This document shows positions 62,116-64,000 of a DNA stretch of 64,000 nt, in pieces. Both the position numbers and the translations under genes were made by a program. The notes beneath the pieces are model-generated. The model saw nothing but the letters and a program-made list of their open reading frames with translations. It was not told the DNA's origin and made no database searches. Each line of letters begins with the position of its first letter. The stretch's first letter is position 1. Source of the DNA: JBKEDC01 sp047975205 (GTDB lineage Bacteria > Bacteroidota > Bacteroidia > Bacteroidales > Prolixibacteraceae); assembly GCA_047975205.1 (NCBI GenBank), contig JBKEDC010000003.1, forward strand, positions 16,035-80,034. The letters are read 5' to 3'.

Positions 62116-63229
62116 GCGAAGTACATTTAAAATTTTGTTCTATATCAAAAAGAACAACCTCAAACCCAATGGGAAAGTTCCTGTTATGGGGCGAATCGCA
62201 ATCAATGGTAAATTGGCTCAATTTAGCTGTAAGCTAAATGTAAAGCCTGCACTGTGGGACACAAAAGCTAATCGAGCAAAAGGTAAAAGTTTAGAAGCTC
62301 AGAAGATTAATCAGAAGTTGGATAATATCCGCTCTCAGATTACTAAACACTATCAACATATATCGGATAGGGATGCTTTTGTGTCTGCTCAGAAAGTTAA
62401 GAATGCTTATTTGGATTTTGGTGATGAGCATCAGTCTTTCTTTGCTGTCTATGATGAATTTCTTGAAGAATATAGTAAGCGTGTTGGTAGAGATAGGTCT
62501 ATTAAGACTTACCAAAGAATTGCGCTTACTAGAAAACGTATCACTTGGTTTATGAAAGCTAAACTAAAGCTATCTGACATTTCAATTAGCGAAGTAGATG
62601 CAAAGTTTGCTCAGGATTTCTATTATTATTTGTGTGATGATAGAGGTTTTATAAGCGGAACATCTGCTAAGGAAGTCAAAACCTTAAAGCAAATAATGTT
62701 CTATGCCAAACGTAAGGGGTATATTCAAACTGAAAACCTGCGAGAGCTTAAAGTAAAGTCCGAATTTAGAGAAAGAGGGTTCTTGACAGAGGATGAACTA
62801 GAGTTGATGATGAATGCTAAGTTAAAGACGGCAAGACAAAGGCAGATAAGAGATACTTTTATATTCTGTGCTTTCACGGGTTTGGCTTACTCTGATGTAA
62901 AGAACCTTTCTTTCAATGAAATTCAGAAATCATTTGACGGTGAACTTTGGTTGATAGGAAACAGAAAGAAAACAGGTTCTAAATATAGTGTGAAATTATT
63001 ACCTGTTGCAAAACAGTTGATAGAGGAATACTCTAAAGTATCAAAATCAGAGTTTATATTTCCTGTGCCAAGTACAACTTGTCAGATGAACCAAACTTTG
63101 AGAAGTATTGCAGAACAATGTGGAATAACTAAGCGGATTTCCTCACATTTAGCAAGTCACAATCAAACTTTTTACTCGCTAAAACAAAACAATTTACACT
63201 CTAGCAATTCTCAACAGCTAACGATTTAG
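62114..63229 (+). pseudogene. Tyrosine recombinase lacking catalytic C-terminus
   Basis: The 371-aa frame begins MRSTFKILFYIKKNN, the usual start of Bacteroidetes integrases. It has the Arm-like N-terminal domain, the SAM-like core-binding domain (about 105-195) and the start of the catalytic domain (FCAFTGLAYSDVKNL near 258). Related enzymes then have ISSHLARHTFAT with the second catalytic Arg and His, and a later Tyr. Here the frame reads ISSHLAS and then unrelated residues to a stop, so the second Arg, the His and the Tyr nucleophile are missing. It is probably inactive and marks a decayed mobile element. Confidence 0.8.
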
Positions 63230-63426
63230 AAACAAGCGAAACGCTTTGATTTGCTTCTGTGCTCCATGATTTCTAAGAACAGCTTATCTATTGATAAATG
63301 TAGAGATTTTTATTAAAACTACAATATTTTGTTGTTGGATTACTTTGAAATTCTTTTGCTATTGAAAAATACTTCGGATCTATTTTTAGAGAGTATATAC
63401 CCACAGAGTTACGTATCTAATATTAC

Positions 63427-63819
63427 TTATAATAACAAGTCATCACCAAAACTAGCAATCATCTCCTTATCATGGTAATACTTACCGCCTCCTTTAAGAA
63501 TGTCATACTTTTCGGCATCCGGCACATACCATACCCATAGCCCATTAAAAACATCATCCGAAACCTCATCTCCTAAGATATTGATATTATCATTCTCATG
63601 CTTCCGCAGATGCCTATGCAAAGCAATTTCAGCAGCTTCTACACAAGAGAATTCTTCGCCAATGCTTTCCATAAATACCTCGATGTAGCTATGGAACATA
63701 CTTAGAGCCTCTTCTTTGGTATCATATTCATGATAGATTTCTAGCTTTTCGGTGTTGCCGTCTTTGGTGTTTTTATACATTTCTCCGGATAGGATGTATA
63801 GTGGCGTTTTTGGTTTCAT
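63427..63819 (-). CDS. Hypothetical acidic protein
   Basis: The 130-aa soluble protein starts MKPKTPLYILSGEMYKN and has no signal peptide. It has an alternating strand-helix pattern: LEIYHEYDTKEEALSMFHSY (about 26-45), EAAEIALHRHLRKHE (about 62-76) and FNGLWVWYVPDAEKYDI (about 90-106). I do not recognise the family. It is alone on the minus strand between the recombinase remnant and an AT-rich end, the sort of small gene common in mobile-element debris. Confidence 0.6.
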   Translation of the reverse strand: MKPKTPLYILSGEMYKNTKDGNTEKLEIYHEYDTKEEALSMFHSYIEVFMESIGEEFSCVEAAEIALHRHLRKHENDNINILGDEVSDDVFNGLWVWYVPDAEKYDILKGGGKYYHDKEMIASFGDDLLL

Positions 63820-64000
63820 ATCATTATCTCCTAATTCCCGTGGGGAAAGCTTTATTTATTATTAATTATCACCCGTTGGCGGAATTAATTATTTATGATT
63901 TTAATGAAGAACAAGTTGCACATATCATTGCAAATTAGTATTTTAATGGTGCTTAATCAATTAATATACTACACAATAATGCACAACTTGTACACAATAT

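Noticed and set aside
1..64000. CRISPR array, tRNA or rRNA genes
   Set aside because: No regularly spaced identical repeats, tRNA cloverleaf or rRNA-like conserved segments were found in the intergenic regions read. A tRNAscan or Infernal run would settle this.

Overview
The window is a stretch of chromosome from a member of the Bacteroidota, most likely order Bacteroidales. The evidence is AT-rich DNA, many promoters with the Bacteroidetes -7 motif TAnnTTTG (often with TTG about 19 nt upstream), few recognisable Shine-Dalgarno sequences, and characteristic families such as DUF4831- and DUF4493-like proteins, YaiO-type barrels, S9/M13/C69 secreted peptidases and a Bacteroidetes-type tyrosine recombinase starting MRSTFK. 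I see no rRNA, tRNA or CRISPR array.

Layout. 1-3.9 kb: the end of a gluconate 5-dehydrogenase-like SDR, a YccS/FUSC membrane protein and kdsB. 4.2-11.1 kb: a tight gene cluster with a lone receiver protein, a TPR/YaiO-like outer-membrane barrel, a membrane HEAT-repeat protein, a processive family-2 glycosyltransferase carrying a C-terminal SPOR-like domain, and a sigma-54 activator. Together these look like a regulated polysaccharide synthesis and export machine, and this is the most interesting system in the window. It runs directly into lptE, a TPR-like gene and secG. 12.6-16.1 kb: a heterodimeric ABC exporter. 16.4-19.7 kb: two overlapping genes for exported proteins of unknown role. 20.2-25.8 kb: a GH2 glycosidase, purC, phoH and a DUF4831 protein.

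25.9-43.2 kb is dominated by peptide use: PepD, a POT peptide transporter, a C69 dipeptidase, an M13 metallopeptidase, an S9 dipeptidyl-peptidase-like enzyme and PepT, with a barrel protein/secreted protein pair, hemH and tilS between them. The likely flow is extracytoplasmic cleavage to di- and tripeptides, uptake by POT, and cytoplasmic hydrolysis by PepD and PepT. 43.5-55.9 kb holds housekeeping genes: recQ, aquaporin, udk, an exonuclease, smpB, miaA, an NAD-precursor pair (pnuC plus a NadR-like kinase), a PDZ/S41 protease and a SNF2 helicase.

55.9-64 kb is accessory. Two related lipoproteins (DUF4493-like) are separated by a promoter plus terminator-like hairpin that could be an sRNA or attenuator. 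Dabb and manA genes follow. After these comes a decayed AAA-ATPase/TOPRIM pair resembling two-gene phage-defence systems. It is broken by frameshifts and cut off by a tyrosine recombinase gene that has itself lost its catalytic C-terminus. The right end is AT-rich with one hypothetical gene.
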